From: Neoarius graeffei
Taxonomy: Eukaryota; Chordata; Actinopteri; Siluriformes; Ariidae
Length of the DNA stretch: 64,000 nt
NCBI RefSeq assembly: GCF_027579695.1
Contig: NC_083592.1
Span: 32,259,461-32,323,460, forward strand
Direction of reading: 5' to 3'
The stretch's first letter is position 1. Each line of letters starts with the position of its first letter. Positions 32,224 to 42,630 of this stretch are shown in pieces. The notes under the pieces are model-generated. The model was not told where the DNA came from and made no database searches. It saw only the letters and a program-made list of their open reading frames with translations. The translations under genes and the position numbers were made by a program.

Positions 32224-34629
32224 TCAGTAAGGGCTGCTACGCACTACCACCCCCGGGGGTGTTTCGATGTGGTGTTCTATGAGGTGGGTACGACCAGGAA
32301 GGGGCGAGAACATGTCGGAAAATTCCTTCTGCAACTTGGCTACCTCTGTGAGTTGGGCTGGTGAGAGGTGGTCTCCACAAGGGACCGGAGTGGTCCGAGA
32401 TATTATCTTTTTTACCTCCGGCCCCAGCTCCGCCTTCTCTGGGACTACTGACGCCAACGCCACGGGGACCCCCTCATTCCAGTGTTGTAAAAGGTTGAGG
32501 TGGTAGATTTGCAGTGCCCCGCCCCTATCCGTTCGCTTCACCTCATAGTTAACATCCCTGACTCGCTGTGTGACCTCAAAGGGCCCTTGCCACTTGGCGA
32601 CTAGTTTAGAACTCGACATGGGCAATAATGTGAGCACTTTGTCTCCCGGTGTGAACTCTCTAAGGCACGTGCCCCTGTCATACAGCTGGCTTTGACATTC
32701 TTGTGCCTGCCGTAAATTCTCCTGGGTTAGGTGTGTGAGGGTGTGGAGTTTTGCGTGCAGGTCAAGAACGTACTGAATTTCATTTTTACTAGGTGAAGGT
32801 CCCTCCTCCCAGTTTTCCCATAGCACATCCAGAATGCCACGCAGCTTATGCCCATATAATAATTTGAAGGGAGAAAACCCCGTGGAGGCTTGCGGGACCT
32901 CTCGTACTGCGAACAACAGGGGCTTGAGCCACTTATCCCGATTACGTGCATCTTCACTTACAAATTTCCGGATTATGTTTTTGAGTGTTTGGTTAAATCG
33001 CTCTACTAAGCCATCCATTTGTGGGTGATAGACACTGGTGCGGATAGACTTAATCCCCAGTAACCCATACAGCTCGCGCAGTGTGCGTGACATAAACGAA
33101 GTGCCCTGGTCTGTCAGGATTTCTTTCAGAATCCCGACCCGGGAGATAAAGCGAAAGAGTGCTTCTGCAATACTGCGTGCTGAGATATTGCAGAGAGGCA
33201 CTGCTTCCAGATATCGTGTTGCACAGTCCATTAGAACTAAAATAAAGCGATATCCCCATGCTGACCGATTTAATGGCCCGACGAGATCCATCCCAATTCA
33301 CTCTAACGGGGTCTTGATTAGAGGAAGAGGGCGCAACGGCGCTTTTGGAGTAGCCGCGGGATTTACTAATTGGCATTCACGGCATGCCGCACACCACCGA
33401 TGGACATCCCCGCGAATCCCTGGCCAATAGAACTGGACCATTATTCGGGCTAGTGTTTTGTCTTGCCCCAAGTGTCCAGCCATGGGATTAAAGTGAGCTG
33501 CATGGAATACGAGTTCCCTACGGGTCTTTGGGATTAACAACTGGGTTACTCGTTCCTTAGTTTGACTGTCCTGCGTCACTCGGTACAATCTATCTTTAAT
33601 AATGGCAAAATAGGGGAAGGTCGGTGCCGCGCTTGGCTGAAGAGTTTGACCATCGATTACTCTCACTTGGTCAAACACATGCCGCAGAGTCTCGTCTTGC
33701 GACTGCTCTAACGGGAAATCCCCAAGGGAATCCCCGAGAGAAGGAGGAGGAGTGGGCTGCTCCGCACTCTGATGCGGTGTTGATGTAGACGGCTCTGTGA
33801 CAGCTTCTCCCACCAATGCCACTCCAGGATCTTCCCGTGACTTACTAGGGCAGGACCCCCTATGTGTTAAATATTCCATTAGTTTTTTAAATCCCGGCCA
33901 ATCAGTACCCAAAATCAACGAGTGGGTAAGACGGGGACTAACCGCCACCTTTATTCTATGCATTTGGCCCCGGAATAGAATATGGACAGATACTAGAGGG
34001 TAATGGTGAACATCCCCGTGCACACACAACACTTTCACCGCTTGTGCTCTCCCCAATGCCTCACCTTGCACCAGGCGTTGGTGAATTGAGGTCTGATTAC
34101 AACCAGAATAAACCAAAGCGTGATATGTATCCTCTTGAATGCTCACTAGTATGCGATATGCTCCGGCCTGATCGGGGGCGGTTTCTGGCGCGTCGGGGAT
34201 CCAGATTACAGCACCCACCTCCCTAGCGGAGTTCTGACTTTGGAGATGCTCTGACTCCCCGCCGCACCAGCACACCGGCCCAGGCTTTCCCTCTGCACCG
34301 GTGTTATGGGTGTCACTCACCTGAGGGGGATACAACACAGACACAGAAGAGGGAGATGGGAGGACACTATGGGTGCGACGGGCCGGCTGGGAAGGAGCCA
34401 GCAGCCGCCTCCGTGGCAGGGGTATGGGGTGGAGAGGGGGACAAGAGACAGGAGAGAGAGAGAGAAAAGCGAGGGGAGATGCCTCGTCTGCCTGCCGTCG
34501 GAGCCGCCTCCAGATGGTCCTCTGCCAGCTCGATGGCTCGTTCCAGCGACACTGGGCGGTGACACTGGACCCATTCCGCCGTTCCTTCCGGAAGTCGAGA
34601 GATAAACTGCTCCAGTGCCACCAGATCAA
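32224..34629 (-). pseudogene. Protease and integrase region of the Gmr1-type element
   Basis: A protease-like site (YHALVYSGCNQTSIHQRLV) is followed by an integrase zinc region (HAAHFNPMAGHLGQ ... CAACRECQLVN). The core has MDLVGPLNRSAWG, LTDQGTSF and YHPQMDGLVERFNQTLKN with the D,D,E positions. A GDKVLTLLP-type C-terminal domain follows, and then the segment leading into RT. Having the integrase here, before RT, is what assigns the family. Confidence 0.88.
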
Positions 34630-35212
34630 TGAGCTTGTCGGTGTCGCGGTCTTCCACCCTCAGCCACCGCCGGCAGGCGTCCCGGAGTTGCTGGCCGAAT
34701 GCAAACGGCCAGCCGACCTCCTCCAGTGCCAGCATCCGGAAGCGCTGGTAATGTTGCTCCGGGGAGTGGCCGAACTGCTGCAGAATGGCTTTCCTTAGGT
34801 CAGCATAGACCAGTCAGCTGTCAGCAGGGAGCTGCTGTGCTGCGAGCTGCGCCTCGCCAGTCAGGAGCGGGAGGAGGTGTGCCACTCGCTGCTCCAGCAG
34901 CCACCCCCACGCCTCAGCTGCTTGCTCGAAGAGACCGAGGAACGCTTCCGGATCGTCCTGCAGTCCCATCTTCGTGAGGGTGGTGGCAGCAGTGGCCGAT
35001 GGCCCTGCTGACGTGAGCAGGTGCCGGAACGCCTGGCGATCTTCTTGCTGGGCCAGCATCAAGGCTTTGAAGCGTTGCTGCTGCTCCTTCCGGAGGGTGA
35101 TCAGCGCTTGATGCTGGTTCTGCTGGGCGGTAGCGAGGGCAAGGATGAGCTCTTCAAATAGGGAGGACTCCATGGGGTGGTTCTCTTCTGTGCTCCCGGG
35201 TTTCAGCACCAC
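34367..35212 (-). pseudogene. gag region of the Gmr1-type element
   Basis: Starts near 35212 (MVLKPGSTEENHP) or 35171. It has a glutamine-rich coiled-coil-like stretch (ATAQQNQHQALITLRKEQQQ) and a capsid-like part (DDPEAFLGLFEQAAEAWGW; GTAEWVQCHRPVSLERAIEL). Fossil copy. Confidence 0.75.
35180..35212 (-). promoter_or_regulatory. Candidate primer-binding site of the Gmr1-type element
   Basis: On the element strand, TGGTGCTGAAACCCGGGA follows one base after an LTR-like end (ACTGTTACA). The TGG start suits a tRNA primer; I could not match it to a particular tRNA. Confidence 0.45.
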
Positions 35213-35338
35213 TGTAACAGTTCTTGATGAGGAACTAGCACTAGAAAAAGCACTAAAGATGTTACAAAGTTTGGTCTAAAACTATTCAAAGGTAAGGTAG
35301 AATTGTGATTTATTTTATCTATTTCAAAACAAAGTATT

Positions 35339-35415
35339 TGTAACAGTTCCTGATGTGGATGGAGCACAGCAGCACGGCAGGCAAGAGTTGATGTTAGCCA
35401 AACCACTTTATTTAG

Positions 35416-35481
<66 letters not shown>

Positions 35482-35705
35482 CTCTCGCTCTCTCTCACTC
35501 ACTCACTCACTCACTCACTCATACATGGGTTGTGGTCGGGGAGAGAGAGCTCCTTTTCTCTGCTCTCTCTCTCTCCTTTTATGCTCCATCCCTGTAACAA
35601 ACACACACACATTATTGACAGCAGGTGGAATGACTTAACCACTTACCTTCCCCGACCCCGCCCTCCATTCACAGACTGCTGCTTCACCATGCCCCCGCTG
35701 CCACA
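35339..35705 (-). repeat. LTR of the Gmr1-type element, window-right
   Basis: 367 bp, longer than the left copy mainly because of a (CTTT)n expansion at about 35418-35480. It is itself flanked on both sides by GTATT. Confidence 0.8.
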
Positions 35706-35861
35706 GTATTTTATGTGAGTCGGCATAGATAAGTGACAAGTCTGCGCACATGCCACAAGCTTACAAGCCTGTCATTACATTTGCATGCTGCTTTTGAAGT
35801 TTGAAATAATTTTTTTTTTAATATGATTTTTTTTTAATAAATCACCTGTGTCTTTATACTA

Positions 35862-35968
35862 AAACAATTATCCGCCTCAGGCTCAGTGAATATCTGTGAA
35901 TAATAACGTCGACTTCATCTTGGTTATTATTCACTGATATTCACCTCACCTTCGGTGAATAATTGTTA
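35862..35968. repeat. Imperfect palindrome, about 45-bp arms
   Basis: AACAATTAT...GTGAATATCTGTGAATAATAAC pairs with the inverse of the right half, leaving a short loop around 'gtcgacttcatctt'. It is MITE-like and directly abuts the 24-bp inverted repeat at 35840-35863. Confidence 0.7.
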
Positions 35969-36520
35969 ATTATGTGATGGAAATGGTGAAAGAGTTTTCT
36001 AATGGACTGTGATTATTTTTGTAGCATGGATGGCACTAATGAGTATATACTAGATTAAAAAAAAAACGATAAGCAGGCATATGAAATGCATGTGCTTCAT
36101 TTCAGTTTTGAGCCAAATGTATTATATTCCTTATCATGCAGGCTGTATTTGGTCTCATCTAAGCTAAATTGTGGTTAAATTCTGGCAAGAGGAGTTCATC
36201 GCTATCCCTCTACATCATCCATTGTCCATTTGCAAACTAAATTATTCAGGGAAAATATGGCCTTAATCTCCTGACTCTTAATTTGTTCAGTAGTTAGAAT
36301 CAATGGGATCATATGCTTCCTGTGCAACATTTACATACAACCTAATAATGAAGCAATTTTTCAGCTATCACTCTGAATTAAAAATTTCTCTGATCAAAAA
36401 AGGTATGAAAACTTTTGCATCTAATTTCTTTCACAATCTATATATTAATGTTTTCATTCTTGCTTTCCATACGAATGAGATTCTCATATGAATGCAATGA
36501 AAAATATCGTGGAGAACACT
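35969..36520. other. Spacer, nothing recognised
   Basis: AT-rich; no supported gene. Confidence 0.45.
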
Positions 36521-36610
36521 GAAGCAGGTCCACGATTTGTTGAAATGTGGCTGAGGCCCCAAACAAACTGAACAGAAGGGTGATAAATTAGTGTAACCCC
36601 AGGCCTCCTC
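36521..36610 (-). pseudogene. Small Ty3/gypsy RT relic
   Basis: On the minus strand, LSPFCSVCLGPQPHF resembles the LPFGLFGAPATF block of gypsy RTs; the DNA also resembles 31850-31910 of the Gmr1-type element. A very short, old relic. Confidence 0.35.
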
Positions 36611-36697
36611 ACCCAACATCAGTGCTTGACCTCAATAATGCTCTTGTAGTTCAATAGTCAAATCCCCATAGCCACTTTCCAAAATCTTGTCAAAGCT

Positions 36698-37566
36698 CAT
36701 CTCATTCATCTCATTATCTGTAGCCACTTTATCCTGTTCTACAGGGTCGCAGGCAAGCTGGAGCCTATCCCAGCTGACTACAGGCGAAAGGCGGGGTACG
36801 CCCTGGACAAGTCGCCAGGTCATCACAGGGCTGACACATATACCCCTTTTCCACCAAATCAGTTCCAGGGCTGGTTCGGGGCCAATGCTGGTGCTGGTTC
36901 ACAACTTGTTCAACTTGCGAGCTAGCTGAGAACCAGTTTGCTTTTCCATAGCTCGTGGTGCTAAGGGAAGCCACGTCATTACGTCGCTGTATACGTCAGT
37001 TACGTCGCTATGTTTGCATAAACCTTGGCGCGAATATTGAAGCAAAAACAACGCGGAAGAAGCAGCAGCAGCAACAACAACAATAATAATGGATGACTTC
37101 GCGTTTGTACAGCTGCTGCTTCTCGTCGCTTAAAAATGGCGATCTTTCGCGGTCTTGTTGTTGGTCTTAACAACTCCGCCCCCCCCGCTGACATAAGCGG
37201 TTCTTTCCTCTGGCCCAGCAGAGAGTTGGTGCTAGCCTGGAACCGGTTTTTCTGGCCCCAGAGCCAGTTCTTTGTCAGTGGAAACAGAAAACCCGGTTCC
37301 AAACTAAGCACTGGCCCCGAACCAGCTTTGGTGGAAAAGGGGCATTAGACACAGACAACCATTCACACCTTCGGTCAATTTAGAGTCACCAGTTAACCTA
37401 ACCTGCATGTCTTTGGACTGTGGGGGAAACCAGAGCACCTGGAGGAAACCCACGCAGACAACATGCAAACTCCGCACAGAAAGGCCCTCGCCGGCCACAA
37501 GGCTCGAACCCGGACCGTCTTTCTGTGAGGCGACAGCGCTAACCACTACACCACCGTGCCACCCCT
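36698..37566 (-). repeat. tRNA-headed SINE split by a MITE (copy 10)
   Basis: 3' half at 36698-36840 and head half at 37346-37566, in reverse orientation. The break falls in the 'ctgacacata|gacacagac' region, with TA repeated at the junctions. Confidence 0.88.
36841..37345. mobile_element. Non-autonomous DNA element inside a SINE
   Basis: About 505 bp. CCCCTTTTCCACCAAATCAG near the left end pairs with 'ctttggtggaaaaggggc' at the right end, and GGTTCGGGGCCA repeats as a second inverted block. The interior is CpG-rich ('cttggcgcgaatattgaag') with (CAG)n/(CAA)n runs. TA is duplicated at the edges. The superfamily is not certain. Confidence 0.75.
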
Positions 37567-37711
37567 TGTCACGGCTATCAGACAAAATATTTTTAAGTAG
37601 TAGTTGCTCCTGATTTGACTGAAAGAAATAGGTCAAATCAGGGATATACGTATATACATTCAGGGAAAGAAATGCACACAAATTCACATAGGCACTCACC
37701 CAACGAAACAC

Positions 37712-37752
37712 AACCCCCCCCCCCCCCCCCCAAAAAAAAAAAAAAAAAAAAA
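37712..37752. repeat. C tract followed by A tract
   Basis: A run of about 18 C then about 21 A, shortly before fam163b coding exon 1. Such runs are often length-polymorphic. Confidence 0.85.
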
Positions 37753-37823
37753 CAGGACATTGTTGTGCAAATTCTTACTTCTTTTTTCTTCAACATGCAG
37801 GGTGTTGATGGAGAGGATTTCGA

Positions 37824-40525
37824 ATGACAGCCGGAACAGTGGTCATCACAGGTGGAATCATAGCTGCAGTCATCTTACTGACTATTGTTACAGTACTGTG
37901 TTGCTGTAGGCTGCAGGTAAACAAACATTTTTCCACTAGAGCCACAGTTAACCCCTTCAGTATTATTGAATACAGTCCTTCAGCACATATGAAGGCAATA
38001 CGGGTTACCTCAAAACTTCTTTCCGTAGGGATCATTTGAGTTAAACTACCTGTTATATGTGGGTTTTGAATTTGTACGTGATGAGACAAAAAAAAGACAA
38101 ACAAAAGAAAAATTAAAGCAGTTATTTTTTAAAAAATATATAAAATTATTTTATTCATTAAAATAAGAAATGACGATTTATTAAACTATGATTTGCTGTA
38201 GGATGTCTACTAGGTTTGTGAAACATATGCAATATGCCATCATCCTATCGTGCCCCCTAACTATTGTCACATTACAGCCAAAAAAATACCAGAAGCTGGT
38301 TACACATCAGCTCCAGCTGCAATCACTTGCATTAGCATTAAGTCTTTTTTTTTAAAATTCATTACCCATTAACAAGGTCAGGAATGCTTGCAGCCTGAAG
38401 CCAGGACTGTAAATAAACCTAACAAGCTATTAGCTGTAATTAAGATCATTATGAAATAATATAAACTGTTTGTATATGTGGGTGGCACGGTGGTGTAGTG
38501 GTTAGCACTGTTGCCTCACAGCAAGAAGGTTCTGGGGTCGAGCCCAGCAGCCGGCAAGGGCCTTTCATTGTGGAGTTTGCATGTTGTCTGCGTGGGTTTC
38601 CTTCGGGTGCTTTTTAACCTGGTGACTTGTCCAGGGTGTACCCCACCTCTCGCCCATAGTCAGCTGGGATAGGCTCCAGCTTGCCTGTGACCCTGTAGGA
38701 CAGGATAAGTGGCTACAGATAATGGATGGATGGAAGGGTTTGAATATGTGGTCCGTGTTAGGGTTTTGCTGGGATTCGAACCTGGTTCGCTGGTATGATA
38801 ATCCAGCAAACCCCCACTAGGCCACCAGGGGGATGACTCAAGTGCAGAGGCGTGAGGCGGAAGTAGAAAAGTATCAAAAACAGTTTATTTACACTATGTA
38901 CAATCCAAGGGAAAAAACAAAAAGAATAATCCAAAGCTCAGAAGATAAATAAAAATAAAATATCCCAAGCTTCAAAGTCCAAAATCCAAATAAGAAAAAA
39001 GGCAAAAACTCAAACACTCAGAAGATCAAACAGGTCAAAAACAAAATCCACAAAGTCCAAAAGAAAGAAGCAAAAACCAAGAATACAAAGACACAGGCAA
39101 GGTACATGGGCCAGAGGGAACTAGCACTAACAACATAACATAGGAAAAAGACTCCGGGACAAGGGAACAAACAGAGGGGTATTTATACACACACTAATTA
39201 AGGACAGGGCGGGGCAGGAAACAGGCAATAAGACAAAAACAAAACACAGAACACAGTCGTGACCTCTAGAGGCCCAAAACAAACATGACCAGAAAAGGAA
39301 ATAACAGTGGCCTCTAGAGGCCAAAACAGTCCCAGTCCTAACAGTCTGTGGTGAACAGTAGTGGCGCTACTGAATTCCTGTATAGCGTAGTAGCCTTGAT
39401 AAACAAACATTGTTATATTTTCTTAATGTAAGCCCACTTAAATGTTTTATGAACGAAGACATGCATCTGTTTAGTTGGCATGGTCAAGGAAAGGTAAGAT
39501 ATTTTGTTGCTCTGCTTTAAAATCAGAAAACATTTAGGCTGTTTAGGTTCATATAGGACTACAAAATAGGTGAAAAGGAAACGCTTAATATGAGCTACAA
39601 CACAATTTATTATTGTTCATCTTAAAGCTGCAGACACCATGTTTTCTGACAGACATTTAAATTATGAAGGCTATTGTGATAGAATCAGTCATCCTAAGCC
39701 TCCTATCCACTACTGCACACTGTATATATACTGTAGGTATTATTTTAACATTTAATATGGTTTGGATTCATGTCTTATGGTTATATAACATTGTTGTGAC
39801 CAAAAAAAAAAGAAGTTATTCACGGTTTCTTTCTGCTGGCCTTTTGAAAATTCACTTAAATTTGTGACACAGTCAAATGGCAATATTACGGACAGTTGCA
39901 AACATTTATAAACAGTCACCTGTTGTTTTATATTAAAAAATCTCTCTTCCCTTTTTTGAAACCCACTTACGCCATCAAACTTCTGGACCGCACTTGACTC
40001 TGCTAGTATTACTGTTGTAAGAGTGATGGGTCAGAGGAGGAGGAAGAGGAGGAGGAGCCTGACTTCACCAAATCCTTGCCCAGTCCAGCACATCACTCAA
40101 ACCCCACAAACCCTCCGTGTTCTCCACAACCACAGAGCCCTCAGAGTCCTCCAAGTTTTCTGACTTCACCAAGCCCATTGAGTATAATATCTCTTCCAGA
40201 ACCCTCATCCTCTAAGCAGCTTCTCACAACCTCACAGCTTCACAAGCTCAATGGGCCAGCAGTCTGCAGACACTATAGCCCTGCTCTGTCCCCGGCTCCC
40301 ATACGCTCCTACATGTTCTGCCCCACATGCTCTGGCCTACTGCCCTTCTACCTGCCTCGAGAGCAGGGAGTAAGGAATGGTGGAGGAAAGATCAGCTATA
40401 GGAGCTTAGAGCAGCAAGAAGTAGACCTGCCTATGGACATATCCAGCTTTAACAAGCTTAACCTCATACGTTCTATCACCATGAGGGAGGTGGTGACACA
40501 CCAGAGCATCAGTACTGATGTGTAA
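37824..40525 (+). CDS. fam163b: FAM163B-like small membrane protein
   Basis: Two coding exons: 37824-37916 (31 codons, ends at CAG|GTAAAC) and 40007-40525 (acceptor TGCTAG), 203 residues in all. The start [19 protein letters not shown] matches the invariant FAM163 N-terminus and is a single transmembrane helix (about 6-26). It is followed by the cysteine cluster CCCRLQ-YYCCK across the splice junction, an acidic run ([11 protein letters not shown]) and a Pro/Ser-rich tail. The end, [15 protein letters not shown], matches the FAM163 C-terminus RAISTDV/SRSISTDV. The [12 protein letters not shown] block favours FAM163B over FAM163A. The function is poorly known; the family is neural and membrane-associated. 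The neighbour adamtsl2 supports orthology with human 9q34. It is somewhat longer than the mammalian protein (166-167 aa), in the Pro-rich part. Confidence 0.93.
38481..38736 (+). repeat. tRNA-headed SINE in the fam163b intron, internally shortened (copy 11)
   Basis: The head and 3' part are present, but the central block ('cacagtccaaagacatgcagg') is missing. Confidence 0.85.
38756..39343 (-). repeat. Solo LTR of a gypsy element in the fam163b intron
   Basis: 588 bp, with TG...CA ends (TGTTAGGGTTTTGCTGGG to AGTCCTAACA on the plus strand). Its sequence is related to the reverse complement of the LTRs at 58348-58994 ('gatgactcaagtgcagagg', 'ggcctctagaggcc'). GTCCG/GTCTG at the edges is a probable 5-bp duplication with one change. 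No internal region remains; an older relic of the same family. Confidence 0.78.
39349..40006. other. Remainder of the fam163b intron
   Basis: AT-rich intron sequence without recognised repeats; it ends at the acceptor before 40007. Confidence 0.6.
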
Positions 40526-40869
40526 TTTCTTATGAAGACTTGTTTTGAGACTTAAGGGTTTTTTTTGGTTGTTGTTTTTTAATCTCGAAATGATATAAAG
40601 ATTTACGTGGGCTATTTGAACTTAAAGGTTGTAGGATAATCATAGTAATCATGACAGTTTTAAAAGATTTTTGGTTATGGGCAGCAACAAAGAAGACTGA
40701 CAAGGAATGAGATATGCTGTGGATATGTCTATATGTATTTATGTGTAAAAAGAAGGTTTTAATTATGGAATTGTCATATGTTCTTATCACAAGACTAATT
40801 AGACTCTAAAGTAATGTACAACTAGTAAGTAGTTATACTGTAAGTTTATCAATGATCATCTTATTAATT

Positions 40870-40907
40870 GGGGTGTCACGGTGGTGTAGTGGTTAGCACT
40901 GTCGCTA
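40870..40907 (+). repeat. tRNA-headed SINE, head fragment only (copy 12)
   Basis: 'cacggtggtgtagtggttagcactgtcgc' stops abruptly at the anticodon-like region. Confidence 0.75.
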
Positions 40908-41003
40908 ATATTTATTATAAACAAATTGTACCATGCATTATAAGGAGCTTTACTGCTTTCTTTCTCACAGCAGATGCAATGCAGCTTTGTTTTTGGTCCA
41001 GAT

Positions 41004-41009
41004 AATAAA
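41004..41009 (+). terminator. Candidate polyadenylation signal of fam163b
   Basis: AATAAA about 480 bp beyond the stop codon, consistent with a short 3' UTR. Not proven. Confidence 0.4.
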
Positions 41010-41061
41010 AAGCCTAGCATAGTGAAGGGACATCCGAAAAGATAAGTCCATTAAGTCATCA

Positions 41062-41215
41062 TTGTCACCCAAGTATAAAGCAAAGCCAGAACCTAATAAT
41101 CATTTCAAATCAGATGGTCAGTTATTCTGTAAGGTGTGTAAGCACATGAATGAGTGGCGTCAGATGGACGCAGAAAGGATAGAGACACAGGCTGCTTGTC
41201 AAAGCACAGGTAATA
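41062..41215 (+). pseudogene. Possible BED/CGGBP1-like zinc-finger fragment
   Basis: The frame reads FKSDGQLFCKVCKHMNEWRQ, resembling the LFCxxC half of BED-type fingers in CGGBP1/hAT-related proteins. The expected histidine pair (HxxxxxH) is not visible in frame, so it is at most a fragment. Confidence 0.3.
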
Positions 41216-42630
41216 TTTATTTTCATTTTCTTATTATACAATTACATGCACTAGTGTAGTGGTCAAAAAATATAAAGATAATTTGTAACCTTGGAATTTT
41301 TAAAAATATAAGTTCACTAATATTTCTACATTTTTATTAATGTTTTCCATTTTTCACTTTATTTACGCAAGTAAATAGATTCACTACAATGACTATTTCA
41401 AGACAGCAAAGATTACACATTCCTGTCAGGTCATTTTAATGAACAAGAATTTGGAAGACTTTTCCATCGTTGATCAGCAAAATAAGCATCAGTGTGTGTT
41501 GTAAGTGGACCAGCAGATGGCGTAAGTTCTTTCGCTCAGATAGCTGTGTACCATGTTGGCAAAAGTTGAAAACGAAGGAATGTTGGAATGGCAGTATACA
41601 CCATATTACCATCTGTCACATTGAGGGCAGAATGATCTGAATGTTGTTATACTTACTGAGTAATTGCAGTGGTTACTTTAAATCAACCCAGACAGTTATT
41701 TCATTATCTGTCAAAAGTTATTGTGTTTTATTCAAGCCTTCAAAGTAAAAACTGTAATATGCCTGATTTAACAGGATATGAAAAATACTGCATACTGTTG
41801 GATTAGAAATGGAATCGTATTTATCCTACTTTGAGAGGTAACAAAATGTGCTTTTTTTTTTTTACAATAAAATTAAATGACATTTAGTTTTGATTGTTTC
41901 TTTACACTGAGGTAACAGCAAGGTATATTATATTAACTGGACTGTGCCACAAATGAGCAATATATAAATTGTATACAGTTTGAAATATTACATGTTCAAG
42001 TGCCAGGACACAGTCAATTACACATAATACGTCTCAGGAAAATCAAGTAAAACGAGTGTTTGTTCTTCCCTGCTGTCAAAAACAGCTGCTGACTGCAGAA
42101 TAATAGTCAGAATGAGTGGAGAACACGGGCTGTTTAACCAAACACCTGTTCCAACTAATAAATAAACAATAGAAAACCAATGGCCCAGTAACAGTTAAAT
42201 AAGATACCAAGGAAACAGCAGAGCACTGCAACTAGCAGTGGATGAATATTCAGTACTGACTATCATCACTGTCAGTTTGATGGATCATAAATATGCTCAT
42301 GCTTTATAATTATGGTCCATGGAACAATAATCAAAATAATTTAAAGTTTCCTTAATGTATCCCACAGTTGTAGGACTTTGTCATAAAACAGATATTGCTA
42401 CTAAAATACTGACATCAATGGTAGTTTAATATAGCTAGTTTTAAAAAATAAAACAAAAAAGGAATTTAATGGGTAAACCAAGCTGTTCTGTGACTCCAGA
42501 TGTCTGCCATGGTCTGTGGATACTAGATGTTCAATATTTTCCCCATCATCCGTTTATGAAATTCTGTTTTTTGCATATTACCCAATGGTCCCGATTTAAG
42601 TGCATTACATTTTTTCCTTTGTGACAAAAA
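41216..42630. other. Intergenic space between fam163b and adamtsl2 3' ends
   Basis: About 1.4 kb of AT-rich sequence, presumably including the adamtsl2 3' UTR (minus strand). A minus-strand AATAAA near 41727-41732 is a remote candidate signal. Confidence 0.45.

Larger units (their letters stand above)
30407..35705 (-). mobile_element. Gmr1-type Ty3/gypsy retrotransposon (integrase before RT), broken
   Basis: On the minus strand the parts run gag (about 35212-34370), protease and integrase zinc region (about 34200-33300), integrase core (33291-32500), RT (about 32180-31770), RNase H (about 31680-31250). This copia-like order within a gypsy-type polymerase is the mark of Gmr1-like elements of deuterostomes, first known from cod. 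LTRs lie at 30407-30719 and 35339-35705, with GTATT at 30402-30406, 35334-35338 and 35706-35710. A second copy of the flanking sequence sits between the internal region and the right LTR, which suggests recombination after insertion. Several breaks; a relic of moderate age. Confidence 0.85.
30149..35863. mobile_element. Apparent DNA element bounded by 24-bp inverted repeats, host of the Gmr1-type insertion
   Basis: TTTAGTATAAATACACAGGTGATT (30149-30172) matches the reverse complement of 35840-35863 with one mismatch. Between the ends and outside the LTR element lie a GC-rich promoter-like start ('gaaatcgcgcgcgttgattgg'), an exon-like ORF (30248-30360) and a duplicated stretch (30318-30406, repeated at 35253-35338). 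I infer a DNA transposon or transposon-captured exon that was the landing site of the LTR element. No clear target duplication is visible at the outer edges. Confidence 0.5.

Noticed and set aside
35355-35502. Lys/Glu-rich or Phe/Leu-rich peptides
   Set aside because: Translations of a (CTTT)n microsatellite inside an LTR.
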